This document shows positions 20,426 to 34,125 of a DNA stretch of 64,000 nt, piece after piece. The DNA comes from Phytoseiulus persimilis (Eukaryota; Arthropoda; Arachnida; Mesostigmata; Phytoseiidae): assembly GCA_037576195.1 (NCBI GenBank), contig CM075102.1:40792745-40856744 (forward strand), in the 5' to 3' direction. Within the stretch, counting starts at the first letter, position 1. Each line of letters starts with the position of its first letter. The notes under the pieces are model-generated. The model made no database searches. It was not told the DNA's origin and worked only from the letters and a program-made list of their open reading frames with translations. The translations under genes were made by a program, and so were the position numbers.

Positions 20426-23400
20426 GTATGGAGATAGGGCAAGCCCACGGAACTTCGCTTAGGCGGGTAACCAACTTGACCTCGGGGTCGGTTAGCAGCA
20501 GACCGGAATGGACAAAGAGGATGGCGACCCGACTCTTCCTTCCTTCGTGCGGCATCGGCCAAGGTGCAGCGACTCGCGGTTCGTCGATTTGTCGAATCAC
20601 GTCAACCCGGCCTCCGAGGACGACGGATAGTGGTTCGAGTCAGCAGCGAGGGAATCTCATTCCCAGTCGGGCCTAACGTGGCCTCGTTTAGAGTAGTCGA
20701 ACGGCTGATTGTTTCTGCCAGCGTTGCCTCAAGTCGTTTCTGATCACCAGAGCCTGCTCGTCCCAGGCCGCTGTTGATGGTTGACGCTATGGGCGTTGTC
20801 GAATCTCCAACGGCTCATCGACAGTTCATCATGGACCTCGTGAGCTGTCCCAGATACCCGTGATGATGATGATGAGTGTTGCCCTTACTCACCTCCGAGG
20901 GCCTCGTCACGACGCCCAGAGGCTGTCGAGGCTCCACATTCGGTCTGGAACGCTCTCCTGCGGCATCGAGACCGAGAAAGCTCAACTCCACAGAGCTCGC
21001 GGAACGTAGGCTCCGAACCACCCATCCGCTCCAGAGTCACGGAGAGGGGGAACAGAAAGTAGCAATTCATTATGCCGCATCGGCGGGCTAGAGGGAGAGA
21101 GGATCTGCCATTGCCGCCTCCACTGTCGCTACGTTGCGCCCGGGGCCAAGGTTGAAGCGCTCGTGGCGAGCGAGAGAGAGCGAGAGTCAGCAGGTGTGAC
21201 GCTTCTTCCGTGTACCGTGCGCTAATGACGCCTGTTTTTTTTCCTTGCAATGAGAACTCTTCGCGCGTAATCAGCGTGAGACTCTGTTCGAACGATGTAT
21301 ACAGCAAGCTGTTCGGTTGCTGTTCCCAAGTTGCTTTCCAGGAGCTGCTCCCGGAAAGCTCGTGGCGTATTCGACAGTCGCCTCCGTGTCAAGAGAGATA
21401 TTACTCTCTGCTTTCGTTTTTTTCTCGCTGTCGCAGGGAACCTCCACGCCGCCCCGGCTCGGTAATGTGACCGAGGAATTCTCATTTGTTGCTGCATCAT
21501 TAATTCGTCCCGCTCGGCGGGGAGAGGGAGATATATCATAGAAAGTGGGACGTCGGCAGTTTCGTTTGATGGAAAATGTAGACAGGGAGCGAGACACAGG
21601 AAAAAGCCAGCTAGCTGGATCCGGCGTCGCGAACGACTCACTCGAAATATGGAGCTGCTCGGGAGGTTCAAAATGGCGATGCGCCGCTGGACTAAATCCA
21701 CATCAGTGGGAACGTTGATGGCTGTGGTGTTGTAGTCCGTGTGTAATTGCGTCGCAATTATCTCACGCTCCTGCTTCACGGCATGATGGGCGAATTAGAG
21801 GCAAGCTCACCGGCTGACAGACTAGCGTGTGAGTACGTAGTCGGGCCGTTCGGCCTGCAGGCAGTCAAGCACCCGGGCAAACAGGACGGCAATTTAGCTT
21901 CACGGTTAATGCTGCCCTGCCTATCCACGGATGAGCGTAGTTAGTTGTGCATCGGTAAACCGCTCAAGTCAGCTCGAGTGAGTTATCCGGTTTCATCTCT
22001 CGGATATAAGGTATTGTAAACAACGACCGGCCAGTAATGTCGTCCTGCTCGCGACGAGTTCGAGCCGCCTTCCTCCGATTGCGGACGTGCGACAAGATCC
22101 GCGAGAGCTCAGCAGCCCACCCGACGCGCTACCCTCGTGTCATACCGTGTCAATCTCTCAGAGGGATCTTCACGCTTTCCGGATGAGCGTGAGACACTCT
22201 TACGGTGATTCATGCATTTCGAACTTCGTTGGGAGTGCGTGAGGCTGGGTCTCGGGGGTCGGAATCCGCTTTTGGGTTTCTCCACGATTCGTCAACCTCT
22301 GCGGGTAAATCGGAGGTCTCTGGTGTGATCTCCGCCATCGCTGTTCGCAGTGTGCTCTCCCACTCATACAGCGGGAGGCGGATGAGCTCCATTATAACAA
22401 TGATCATCATCGCCCCTCGTTCAACTCCACTCCTGAGCCCCTGACCACCCCCCACCTTCTAACTGCTCTCCCCTCACGTGCGTGGTCATAATTTTTCAGA
22501 GCCACGAATTCCGCGACTCAGATTAGGAACCGCGGTTACAGCTAACGAGAAGGTCCAAGTCTCGACGTGGATTTTCCGCGATGCTTCTCACAATTATGAA
22601 ACCGCGAGTTCTCGTCCGCTGTGTCACGTGCTTTGCCTTCAGAAGGGCCTGGCTATTCCATCAACTCGCTGTGGGCCGCCTCTAACCGCCGGCGAGAGCA
22701 AATCTTTGCCCAGTGTGACCCACGTGGTCCTTATGATGAGCCGTTCCGGTTGTTTACTCGACAGCATTCCGTACACTAACCGTGGAACCACAGCCAGCGA
22801 TGCCCTCCGGAGCCTTCTGTCATTTCGAAGGAGTTGACGCCATCCGCGAATTCTCCTTGCGCCTGTTTGGAGAGATTGTTTGGGATTCGGCTCAATCGGT
22901 TCATCGTTGGACATCACAAGACCGCGGCAAATGCCGTGCGAAAATCGTGCTATTCAAGGGCCGATGCACGAGAGAGAACTTGGGCTATCGCAGAACGTTG
23001 CAGACCCATACGCTGCCTCATAAAAAAACTGATACGGACGCAAACGATTCGCACGGAGCGACCACCCATGAAGCTCCTTCTCTCCCGAGGCATGGCACGT
23101 TCAAATGAACATTGAAATCGTCCCATTCCAAATTGCAAGAACGGGCCGAAATAGGTGACCCGCGATCTCGAGCAAACTGCTCCAATCGGGGGCTCCCAAC
23201 ACACCGCGTTTTTATTTTTCGTCGATCGATCCGACGTCGTTGGGCCGGGTGGTATTCTCGTGGCCCAAACTGTCGATGGCTGCAACGAAACAAATGGACC
23301 TTGAAGTTCACAAACTCCCCGTAATGACCTACGATGATTGATTCTCGATAGGCTTCCGACACGTCTCGATACGTCGCGAATCGCGACGATAAATTTCCGG

Positions 23401-25145
23401 CAACAGTCCGCGATGATTGTTCGGATTGGAGAGAGCGTTCTGGAGGCGAGAAGTGGAAAAGTAGAGGAATTGAGCGACGGTCCGCCGAATGTGTTCACGA
23501 AATGTGGACGTCGGAGGCTATCAATATATCGCCGTGTTGTGAAGACGGTCTTCATTCCGATAGGCTCCGATTGTATGTATCCGTCACAGCGCAAATTGCA
23601 ATTCCGATTTTTTCCGCCGCATCCCCTCCCGAAACAACCGACAAGCCGCCAACGTCGGCTGAGAATGCAGCAACAATATCGGCGATTTGAACCTGACACT
23701 CGTCCGAGCCGTGGTCCCTGAAGAAGAGTATACGTCGTCGCGCGGCAGAAACGATCGTCCGAAAACCCGGCCGCGTGACATCCAAGCAGTACTCCAGGGG
23801 GCCAGTGGGAGAGAGCGAGGCGTGCTTAAGCGTAGCGACTTTATCAGGCACGACTGGAGACGAATGGTCACGGGAGAGGTGTGGCTCCTAGCTCTCGTGC
23901 GGGATCTCTGGAGTCCTCAGCTCACCGACACCGGAAGATAAACTGGGTTCCTCTGCAGCTGGACCTTCCAGTCCCTCTTGTCACAGCTTTGCGCCTGGGA
24001 ATTCCCAATCAGACTCTCATTGAAGGGCTCGTCCCCGTCTCCTGCACGCGAGTGGAGCCTCGCTCCACACGTCCTGCTTCTGGAAGCGGGGCTGCTGCCC
24101 GGTCTCTCTGCGTATTCCGCATAACAGGGAGCAACAGCACGCCTCTCCGTGAGAACGTCTCGCGGAGCGCCAGGAATGCGACCTTGTCGCTGTCGACGAA
24201 GTCGAGGGTATGCCACCTGGCGGAGCAGCTGAAGCCAGAGAAGCTCGCTCACGGTTTCGGTCATTGCACAATTCCCCGGGAACGGAATGCGAACTTCACG
24301 ATGGCCACGCAGCCGGATCGTGTCTCCTTCCTCTCTCCTGAGGACTCGTAGCGTCAGTCCAGTAGTTTCAGTAAGCTGCGTCGAAGCAGAAGTGCAACTC
24401 GGAGAGTCCGGATGGCTGTTGCCCCAACTGTCTTCCTCCGTTCTCGGTCGGAGCGGACGCTTAAGCCGCTTTCTTGGTGGATCCGTTTAATGCAGTTTCC
24501 AGTAAATCCATTCTCGGTCTGACTGTGTGTGTTCGGAGGGCCAGCGTCGCCGCAAGCTCGGGTCGGACCCCGAGCGGAGGATTCTGCGCAGATTCTTCGG
24601 TTCCGACGCTGTTGATCCAACACACCTTACGGCTCGGGCCGCCGCAGCCCGCGCGGGAAGCGTCGCGGACGAGTTATTCATCCTCACGCTTACGTGGGAG
24701 CCATCGGCACATATAGACTTGATCCCCGGGCGCCGCTTGATTCACGCCGGATTTGAATAGTGGAGGAGTCCCCGGCAGAGCGCTGAGCATCACGAATGTC
24801 TGACTGCATGCATGATCGACGCGAGGAATCTTCGAAACTCCGTTCCGACGCCAAATGATGAAACGTTCGTCGTTGGACAAGCGTCCGAAGTGCTTTGTCT
24901 CGAGGCATTCAGAATGCACTTCAATATTAGGGATCACTCTTTTCGCAGCGGCGCCAGACGACAACCGCGTCTGTCTCCCGCTGACAGCGAGTCATCTGGC
25001 CAGTTATCCAAGCGGCCAGTCAGCATGTGAAACAGGCGGCGGCCCGGCGAGCAAACAGGGAGACAGACACTGAGCAAGCAACGAAGCAAGCCGACGGACC
25101 CACCGACCGACCATCCATCGAGCTAGACAGACATCCAGCAAGACA
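20426..25145. other. no gene called; scattered protein-like frames
   Basis: No coherent gene. Frames worth knowing: minus 23917-24264 (115 codons, start in a good context, MTETVSELLWLQLLRQ then CAG|GTGGCA, a possible short exon); minus 23552-23851 (IADIVAAFSADVGGLSVVSG near its end, preceded by an acceptor-like tract); minus 24674-24964 (VIPNIEVHSECLETKHFGRL). They compete with plus-strand frames and share no recognised domain. TGATGATGATGATGA at 20861-20875 is a small GAT repeat. Confidence 0.3.
25066..25145 (+). repeat. degenerate four-base repeat tract
   Basis: The tract is an imperfect run of four-base units: AGCA, CGAC, CCGA, ATCC, AGAC (for example CCACCGACCGACCATCCATC, and AGACAGACATCCAGCAAGAC). 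It lies just upstream of the candidate exon at 25299. Confidence 0.6.
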
Positions 25146-25279
25146 GCCCATTTCTCACTTCCTTCCTCCCCGAGCTCCTCTTCGAGTTCGCTCCCATTCC
25201 GTTTAAGGCGGGCTCTGCTCCACGAGAGTTCGTTCGCTCGGCTCGTTCGATGCTTCAGCGACGACTCGCTCATTCCCAG

Positions 25280-25604
25280 CGGCGATGGGAGCCACGGCAT
25301 GGATGTCTACTCCCCGCGCATATGGTCGCATCGCCCGCAAGTTCATTTTTCGGAGCTCGCCGGCACGCTCGAGGACGATTTGTTTTCGGAGGAGCGCGTT
25401 CCTCTGTCTGATCTCGAGGAGCTTCACCGTTTACCCGACGGATTCTACGGCAACGGAGAATACGACAGCAGCGGGGGGACGCCAGCTGTGACAACTTCTT
25501 GCATGCATGAAAGATATTTTCTCGGAAGTCGTGGTGAGGACGCCGGCAAGGACATCGAAGGCTGGCACACCCCACACACGCCATGGGAGGCAGACATTCG
25601 CTGG
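25280..25604 (+). CDS. best candidate host coding exon, product unknown
   Basis: ATG 25299 has an excellent context (GGCATGG). It opens MDVYSPRIWSHRPQVHFSEL, continuing AGTLEDDLFSEERVPLSDLE and ELHRLPDGFYGNGEYDSSGG, an acidic frame with well-spaced aromatic residues and CTC-GAG-GAC style codons. ATTCCCAG ending at 25279 is a good splice acceptor. Possible donors are G|GTGAGG after 25533 and TGG|GTAGGC after 25604. The frame stays open upstream of the ATG to about 25140 and stops at 25629-25631. The minus strand (25203-25427) is also open and is probably a shadow. Acidic N-terminal regions of this kind occur in transcription factors, but I recognise no DNA-binding domain and do not assign one. 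The next exon is not identified. Confidence 0.4.
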
Positions 25605-28600
25605 GTAGGCCCTGCGAGTTCTCATCCTTGACCAGAACCTTGATTTGTCCTTGAGCTCTGCGGCGAATCAGCTGCGGCATGGATTCACCGCAGTCCATCA
25701 GTGAGCATACGTAACTCGATACCGTCCCCGGCCATGGAGCCGTAGGTGGACCGTGAGCACTCTATCTTCGAACGATGACAGGGTCGATAGTTCAACAGGG
25801 AACCATCGGGGGAGCGGAACGCCAAAAATAACGCGGATGAATAACTTACAGTGGCCCGACAACAATCAAGTGAGGCGCGTTGTTTGGCAGCGAGCGGCGA
25901 CAGGGAACAAATTATAAGAGTAATTGAATTAGCTTAACAAGAGTGGATTCCCCATACTTACCATAGTCCTCCTCCGTCTCGGTAGGTGCTTTCTTATCGC
26001 CGCTCGGGGCTCTCGTTGTGTTCTCCTGCGAGAAAAAAAAAACGCGGTTTGTTTTGTGCGCTCGCCTGCTTGGTTGCTTGCTTTTTCGGTTCTTCGCTCG
26101 CTAGTTGGTTGCTTCTAGTTTTCTTTCCCTCGCTTACTCCGGCGCGCTTACTACCGGAGAGTGAGATCGGTGTGAACGTGATTCTCACTTGACGGCTCGT
26201 CGTCGGAGCACTCTGTCTACGGCGCCGCGAGGTTCCCTCATGCTCTAACGAGTGCGCATCGGGGGATTATTGTTCTTATACCTCTTGGGGGTCTGTGTCT
26301 CTCAACGCCAGGAATAGCTCGGATATCTTGAGCACATGTGTTCGGCTGAACGACTAATATATGTATGTACAGGGCGTATGATCTGAGCTACACAATTTTG
26401 TTGGCCTTCGTATTTTGAGCCAGATCTCTGTCAGGCGGCGGATCTAATTTGACCGAGATACGGCCTAAAAGACGAATGCAAACGAAATGTTGCAGCTTGA
26501 AGTTTTCCACCTACTCACCCTGTGCAAGACGCTGGATGGATCTCTCAACCGCTAGAGTCGGATTCCTGCTCGGGAGACCCGCTCGGAGCTGCAACCATGA
26601 ACTGAGCGAGCACCGAAGACCCTCGAACTAATGTGAGGGACACGTCTTCGACAACCTTCTCAGTCTTCTGTCCGGTCCTTCGCTGATGTATCGGTCGGCG
26701 GATCGGCAAACCATTCAGGTGGGTATCGGGGTTAGCCGCTAGTGCGAAGCTTCGGGGCGACGCCAAAAAGTCCGCCAATGACCGGAATGAAGAAACAATG
26801 ACCGTGGCCAAGAGCAGTTTATCGGATCCCAGACGTTTAATAAGAGATCTTCGTATTGTTGTTGACGAAAGCGGCGACGTAACGGTATTCTTCCGTGAGG
26901 ACGCAGCCTCAAGCATCGTTGGCCGAAGGATCTGACTTGCAAATGTGAAACTCGCTCGGACCGACCCGTCACCACCCCGACCATGCTTCCTCGGTGGCCC
27001 CTCTTCATTTCCCGACAAACCTTCCTGCGGCCAACATTGTATTACTCGCCCCCACGCGGAAACGCCGTTGCGCCGTTCCCACGGCGATCGGTTGGGAGAA
27101 CCCTTTTCGGAATCGGAGAGGGTGGAGGGGGATTAGCTCTGGCCGAGGATGAGTTTGCCCCGAGGAGCAGAGTTCGAAAACTCAATGAGGTAGCTGTCGA
27201 CGAGGAAACAATCGTTTTCCCAGAACGACGCAGTGGGTAACGTGTGTAGAGTTCTTGGGTTCCGCTTCCTCCAGCCCGGCGAAGGTTCAGATGTTGGGTC
27301 TATGCCATGAGCGCGATTCCGGGGATCCGACCCGGCCACACCTCACCTCCCCCAACGCGTCGAGTCGACAACATGCGCCGACCATGAGCAACTTGTTTTG
27401 GGGACAGATTCGGAGCATGCGGGATCGAAAATCTCTCTGGCAATGCAAAAATGGTACCTCGCACACACGGCACGAAGATGTCGAGGCGGAATATCATTGC
27501 CATTCCCGGAGGTCTTCACCGCAAGGCTCCGTAGGCCATGCAGAAGTGTGGAGCTTCGTCTGATTCCTCGATAAAGTTGGTGTCGACGGTTCGAGTGCGG
27601 TTCTCCCGGCGGTTCTCTGGCACTCGACGACATGAACGCCGAGGAACAACGTGGAGTAGCGCCTTTCTTCTTAGAAGTTCGTCGCGGTCTTCTGAACGGA
27701 TGGACGTCGCATTGATTGAAAACTTTTCTCTGATGTTCTGGCTGGTTTGGGCGTTGGTTCGTTGATTCTGATGAAATCGCTAGAAGTTTGCAGACAAAAC
27801 GACGATTCTTCATGGAGTTCGCGGATAGAGTGCACAAGGCGGATCGAGAGTCCCGAAGGCCGCAAAGGCAGCCTCCGCGACGAGGATTATCAAGCTCGTC
27901 TGAGCCGTGGCAAAGCATGAGTTATGGCACTTGTTGCTTGATGCAATATTCACGCAGCCTAATCGTCGGCGTTGTCTTATGCCGGGACGGTGGGCGTTCT
28001 GTTGCACGCTCGGTGGATGGAAAATTAGTTTTATCGAGTTCGAATGGGCGTTCCATCACGAGCTACTCGCAACGCCGCAGACAATGAGATATAGCGCAGG
28101 CTTGGTGGCGAAGTGTCCGATTTTTTTCTCATTCTCTCCCTCGATCGCGCCTTACGCTACACTCGCTAGCCGATCCGGAACTCAAGCGGACCGAAAGATC
28201 GGCCGAGGCGATGCCCGCAAGGAAACTCCGTGCGTCTCCAAGACGCCATCGATTTTGACAGTTTTCAACGCCGCTGAATCTCCTATCGTGGGAGCGCTCG
28301 GGGAGAAAATGATCGAGTCAAACCACTGCGCAGAAAACATTCGAGAGCTCCCGAGACAACAATGTGCTGTTTGGTTGTCCCTGATGGTTCATTTTGAGGC
28401 AATGAAAACGACGCCATCTCCCACGATGACAAAAGCCCCGCCAATCTTCAGCGAGGGCCAGCGTGGAATGGAACCAACATATGAAAAGAGAAAAGGGTTT
28501 GACAACGCGCCACACACTGAGCGGCAACTGGCTCCCTTCCCGACTCGCTCGAAAGACTGCTGCGCCGCTGCCGGCTGTCTCTTGGAGACCGTCTCAATGT

Positions 28601-29404
28601 TTTTCTGCTTTGGAGCAGCGAGCAAGCAAGAAACAACGACGACAACGATGGAAAGAACCACTGGAGCAGGAGGAGGAGGGGAGGAAAAAATAGGACGAGA
28701 GGACAAGGATAAATTGTTTTCTCTACAGGCGGTCGTCAAGCATCGTAGGCGCTTGGCGGGAGAGCCACCAGCAGCATCCTGGCCATCTCGGCGTTCGTAC
28801 GTACGCTAGTTGGCTCGCTTCGTCCATCTCCGGGGGTCCGTCCGTCGGTTCATTCATGCGTCCATCCATCCAGCCAACTGTCCCGCCGACCGTTGTCCCG
28901 CCGACCGTTCTCCCGCGTTCATTCGTCCTTTGGCTCAAGCATCCGTTTATGTAGGGTGGAACCGACAGAGAGGCTAATACAAGACGGCGGAGCTTCTTGT
29001 ATTTAGTTCGATCGGGCTCGAGGTGGCACTCCGACAGCCTCGAGAGAGCTTACCACTTCTCCCGCCGAAGAGGGATGGAGGAACCGAGGTCGGGTCTTGT
29101 TCGACGAACTCCGTGCGACGCGGATGGAACAACCCTGTTTTTCAGGCAGTTTCATAGAGTTCTCAAAGGCTCATATGAATCCGTGTCATTATTGGGTACT
29201 TGCTGTGTCATGGGAGGACTGAGCTTCGGCGGGATATGTTTCTACTTATCAACTAAGTAGCCAACCCGCTGTTTTGTCGGCGCTTTCGATTAGGCGCTGC
29301 AGCTCACAATGCGAAGACTGTACCTTGAGTCCGGTCCGTAAAATGTACTCTGCGCTTCCATCCGCTGGTATGCGAACGAGAAGGTTTCGTTCACGAGTAA
29401 GAAT
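25605..29404. other. no gene seen; possible intron or regulatory DNA
   Basis: Long conflicting frames (for example plus 27907-28809, minus 27343-27918) lack motifs and have R/S-heavy composition. The stretch 26060-26120 is rich in TTGCTTGGTTGC-like four-base steps. CTACTCACCCTGTGC at 26513-26527 resembles a CACCCTG transposon end, but no partner is visible. Confidence 0.4.
28855..28920 (+). repeat. 15-bp minisatellite after CCAT/CCGT repeats
   Basis: GTCCCGCCGACCGTT occurs at 28880-28894 and 28895-28909 without mismatch, then partially (CTCCCGCGTT). It is preceded by TCCATCCATCCAGCC and a GTCCGTCCGTCGG stretch (about 28837-28875). Confidence 0.85.
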
Positions 29405-29422
29405 GGGGGGGGGGGGGGGGGG
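29405..29422 (+). repeat. G18 homopolymer
   Basis: Eighteen consecutive G, following GTAAGAAT and followed by CGCAGG. Confidence 0.95.
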
Positions 29423-32400
29423 CGCAGGCTGCTTCGTGCGGCCGTTCGTTCCTCCGCTCGGAGCGGGTTGTGCGGCATCAGAATGGAACGTCAGCAGACC
29501 CACTAAAGCAGGCAGCACTTAATGACGAGCAACTCGCAGAGTGCATTAGACAACCTTTGCCACCTCTCCTGCGAGCGTTGTCGCCGCCGCCGCCCACCAG
29601 CCCCGGTTCAATGGCGTCCCGTTGTTGCGTTGTCCATCCGACTGTCTATCTTGCAACTCCATGACGCCGGGGAGAGTCCTGGAATGACAGATATCGTGGG
29701 GCTGTCGAACACGTATCCGATGACAGTTGTGACGACTGTCTCTTTGGGAGTGAGCAAACCGGAGAGACGACAACGGGACACTGCCGTCGCCAGTTTTGAA
29801 TGGAGACTTTCTTTTTAGGGCCTGTCCTCCTCCTGGCGACGAGTTTTCCCGAGTCCAGCGCCGAGAGCGGGCATCGGAAGGAGCTGGCGCAGGAAGCGAC
29901 AGACAGAACAGGAGAACGAACGCAAGGCGCTGGACGGGCCAACCAGCCAACGAACCAAGCGAAGAGCCAGCCAACGGCCAATGAGAGGCAGCTGTCAGGT
30001 TATTTTACGCACCACGTACTACCGCTGCTGACTGCAGTTGGCTCGTCGCCCTTTCTATGCTCCTTTCCTGCTCCAAACGAACCGGTCAGGCCGCAGCGGC
30101 GGGCAAGCCGACCGACCTGGAAAGCAACCCGCTATTCCCCTTCAGCTTCTCACTAAGATCTACATCTGGTCCTTCTGTATTCGCCAGTAAACACCTATTT
30201 GGTTGCCGAAGTCGCTCGAGGGGATCGGGTAGGGGGATGTTCCAGCGAAAATGCCGTTGCGGGGGAGATCTGGAACGAGAAAGAAGATGTTTTCACGTGC
30301 AATGAGAACCAGAATCGGTGTTTCACCTCAGGGAAACAATCCATCCTCACCGACTCGACGGGAATCGATGCGGATATTCGGCTCCGGCTTCATGAGAATC
30401 CAATCATATGACTTGAAGGAAGGGAATGAAAGTCAGATGAACCCCGCTCGGAGCACCAAGGCATGCGGACCCATCGATAGATTGAAAGGTTCCCCGAAAG
30501 CCATTGGGATGCATTGATTGATTTATGCACTTGTTGAAGATGAATGGATGCGCCTGCCGTCGGACGGATGTGGTCTGACGCGAAGGCGGACGGTCAGTTG
30601 CTGGAACTACGTGCGCCGAGATGAATAGATGCGTGCTCGCCGCCCTTGCTACAACATTTTTGGAGGCTCGAGGCTGCTGGCAGGAACGCTTGTTTCATGC
30701 GACGACGACGGTAACGGTCACAGCAATGGCGAGTTTGGTTGTGGCTGGTGACAGACACGCAACCAGCTTCAACACGAGCGCAGCCTGTTGACTGAGTGGT
30801 TTGCGACGTGCTCGGAACACGACCCGGAGAGACACTGAATAAGACTTGTGCTCGCCGGTGATTACCGTCCGAGGGTCAAGCTCCTTCGTTGCGAGAGATT
30901 CCGAATGTTGTTCCTAGAGCTTGAACCTCTCGAGCCGATCTCATGATGTCTGCGGTGACGGGCGGGCGTCACTCTTGAGAGCGAGATTCAGATGCGTCTC
31001 GACCCTGGGAGGCGCTGGCTCGGCCTGGAATTTGAGGTCGCTGACATGCAGCAACACTGTCTTGTGTGACGAGGACTCTTCAGGGCCTTGTTCCCATCAT
31101 AGGTGTTTGCCTCCCTGCGTTTGGATGATGGCACCCCAACGAGGAATTTTATTTTCCCATTCGAGATGTTCGCAGTTCGAGGAAACCGTGTGGACACGAG
31201 GTATGCGATCGACTGAAAGGAAAAACATGAACTGAACTCGGCGTCGGTAGGCCCGCGTCGCTCCAACCGAGTGCTTGGCGGATCGAATTCCAGGTTGTCC
31301 TTTTCGCACGGAACTGTGAACGGTGCCAGGCCCCCATAATCAAAAGGTTGTTTGCGGCCTTTAGTTCAGGCGGGAATCTCGATATTTCTTCCCCAATGGT
31401 TCCGAGGTCTTGCAGTCGGCGCACTGCGCAATTTGTCTCTTTCTACGACCAGCTCGACTTCGTCCTCCTTTCCGAAAATCTCTGCTCTACGATTCGAATC
31501 ATGCCCTTGCTCGGATGCGTTCCTTTATGATCCTGGCCGAACTCCTCCCAGGAGCTGGTATTTCCTTGCAGTATTTCGCGAGAATCATCGGACGAAAACG
31601 AGGAAACCAGCCGGGAGCTGTTAGCGGGAGGAAAAGAGGCCTTTGACGATTAGATGGATCGTTGGTCGTCTTGCCGGCTGGGCCGAAAGCTAGCGATGGC
31701 GTAATTGAACTATTGGAAGTCTCTCCTTCGCTCACCGCCGAACACGCGCGTGGCCGGGCACGTTCGTTCCTACGTTGCTGCGCGCGCCTCCGCTCGAGCG
31801 TCAGGGGCTCCTCGGGGTCCATACTAACGAACGAACTGAACAAACGTTGAGGTAACAGAACGAAGGCCACCGAGGACCACTCCGCGGGGGAGAGCAACGG
31901 AGCGCCAGGAGGGTTGTGAAAAGTGGTTCCTTTTCTTCTCCGCGAGATCGCGAAGTCGAGCTCTTCTTTTTCATTCTCCTCACGCGAAGGGATCGCTGCG
32001 CTGATACAACATCGGCGGCCACGTCTGGAGAACCGATCTTTTCCTCCCGCGTTCCGTCATCATTCTCTCTCTCGTTGAAGCAGTTGCAGGAATTCGTTCA
32101 TTATCGGATCGGTCGTCCGTTTATGACGAATAACATCGCCAGCTTCCGATATCGCCCCGAGACCTCCGGTAGTCCTTTCGGGTGCTGCAGCCACGTCTTT
32201 CTGGACACTTGGGGAGGAGATGATTAATCCGCTTAGACTGTAGGTCGCGGGCTTACACGCGACTGCCACACTGTCCCGGGTCCGATGCCGTACCGAGTCC
32301 GCGTTCCTGGCTCAGACGAAGCTAGCGGCAGCTATTTCTTGTTCGGCCGCGATCATCGAACCGGCCGCGAGTGAAGTGATCGTGGCCTCTCGGAAGGACG

Positions 32401-34080
32401 TCGCGACCCCACTTGTATGAAGCCGGGGGGATGGACTCTGTGGCGGATGCACTCCTCTACTTCGTTAAGGAGTCGACGATCATCAGTGCTGAACTTTCTT
32501 GAGGGCGGCGATCCTGACCGGCCCCGCCGGACCGAGTCCAGCCCTCCGCGAGAGGCGCTGCCATCAATGTTTACCATGGGGTCCCTTTCCGAACTGCCTT
32601 CCTCCACCTCCCAGCAGGGGAGAGATCTCAAATGTTCAAAAGCAGGGCCTTCGGCTCGCTCTTCTCAACAGGCAAGGAGCGGGACAGACCGAGTTTCGGA
32701 ATTCGCACGAGCTCAAAGCTGAAGTGTGTTCCTAGTTCGCGGATTCCGTCGCAAAAAGATCTCGGCGAACCGTGGTGAAGCTCTTGTGCTGCGGATACTT
32801 TGAAATCTTCTGCAAACACTCTACCGGTTCTCTTTGCATTGACGTGTTTTGTGTAGTGCGTGCGTGCGCACAGTGTTGTGTTGTTCCGAATCGAGGATAC
32901 CTAAAGGATACGATGCAGGCTAAGTGAGTTGCACGACTCGTGGACCACTCGACTCATGGTAAGCGCAGAAAGTCCACGCAGAGGTGGCTCACATCGCGGC
33001 GAAAACTTTTCGCGAAGCGCAGCCTCGGTCCTCGCCCCGCCCGATGAACCTCCGAAGTGCGATCATTCGAATGAGGTGGTCTCCCGCGCGAAGTTTCGGT
33101 TCTCGAATATTTGAGACAAGAAGGATCACCTGTTCGCCCGCAACGCGACTCCTGTTCCGGTGTTGGTGCGGTCTCCGATCCGTTCGCCACCAGCGTTCTT
33201 CGTGCTGACTCGGATGGACAAGTGTGCATGCAGACACGGATACGCGAGCGCGAATTGACAGACGTGTACATGGCAGACGAGCGAATCGTCCTCTCGAGCG
33301 TAGGCCTTCGGCTGATGGAGCGCGTGGTCGTCCGTTGCGTTCGTTAATGACTTTTGAAAACTAATGAGTTTAATCTTTGCTGCTCGTCGGGCGCGGGGAG
33401 CGGCGGCAGCATCAACTACTGAAGCCGCCGCCGCTAGTTTTGCTTTGGAGCGTCTTGATGGCCAGCCTCATTCTCAAATCTCGGGAACCCGAGCTCCCGA
33501 CGGTTCTGTTGCTGTTAGCGTTGCTGATGACGTCGATGGTCTCTTGAGTTTCAAAACTTCAAGAACGGCAATCATCACCGTTGGAGGCTGTTTTCAACGG
33601 TTGCTTAGAAAGTTCCATAGCGCTCCGCACCGTTGCATATCACGGTTTCCTGCTGTGGCCATCTCGAAGCGAAGGAAGAACGGCCGAAGAATGGACGTCC
33701 TCACGTAATCGTGCTGATAACGAAAACGCAGGAGCTCTGCCCGATGGAGGAGGCTTTGTGGAGTTGGTCCGTTTCGATTTGCAAGAATTAGCTGTGGCCG
33801 CCAAACGAGGGGACATTTCCAAACAGCTCCGGCCTGATTCCGGAAGATTAGACGTCATCCATCGACCGACCGACAGAGGGTCTCATCCGCCGATGGATGA
33901 AATCTGATCGAAGCACGCGCCCTGGGCGGGCGTGCGTGCGAGTCGAGGGTGCTCACATCAGAGCTCGGGCACGATATGATTCCCTTCGCAGCGATTCTCG
34001 TTTTCCATCCCGTTCGCTTTCCATTGTGAGAATTGGACCGACATTTCTTTTGCTTCTGTAGGTTCGCTGCATATCTTCCG
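29423..34080. other. no gene seen
   Basis: GC-rich, with CGCCGCCGCCGCCCACC near 29580 and a CCAACCAGCCAACGAACCAA-type four-base tract at 29938-29985. The minus frame 31499-31897 and the plus frames at 33364-33708 and 33581-33907 show no domain. I see no repeat with matching ends. Confidence 0.4.
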
Positions 34081-34086
34081 TCAAAC

Positions 34087-34125
34087 GGGCGGGCGGGCGG
34101 ACGAACGAGCGAGCGAGCGAGCGAT
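34087..34125 (+). repeat. GGGC / GAGC four-base microsatellite
   Basis: The tract reads GGGCGGGCGGGCGGACGAAC then GAGC repeated about four times. Confidence 0.9.

Noticed and set aside
22950-23699. 249-codon minus-strand frame
   Set aside because: It is rich in R, S, C and F with no motif, and overlaps plus-strand frames of equal quality.
26513-26527. CTACTCACCCTGTGC, like a right end of the CAGGGTG family
   Set aside because: No partner end was found within about 2 kb on either side.
27907-28809. 300-codon plus-strand frame
   Set aside because: It passes through glycine- and glutamate-rich low-complexity DNA, lacks any domain and ends in a four-base repeat tract.
31484-31500. CGATTCGAATCATGC, like a tRNA T-loop
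   Set aside because: The flanking stem does not pair and no A box or acceptor stem could be placed, so it is not a tRNA gene.
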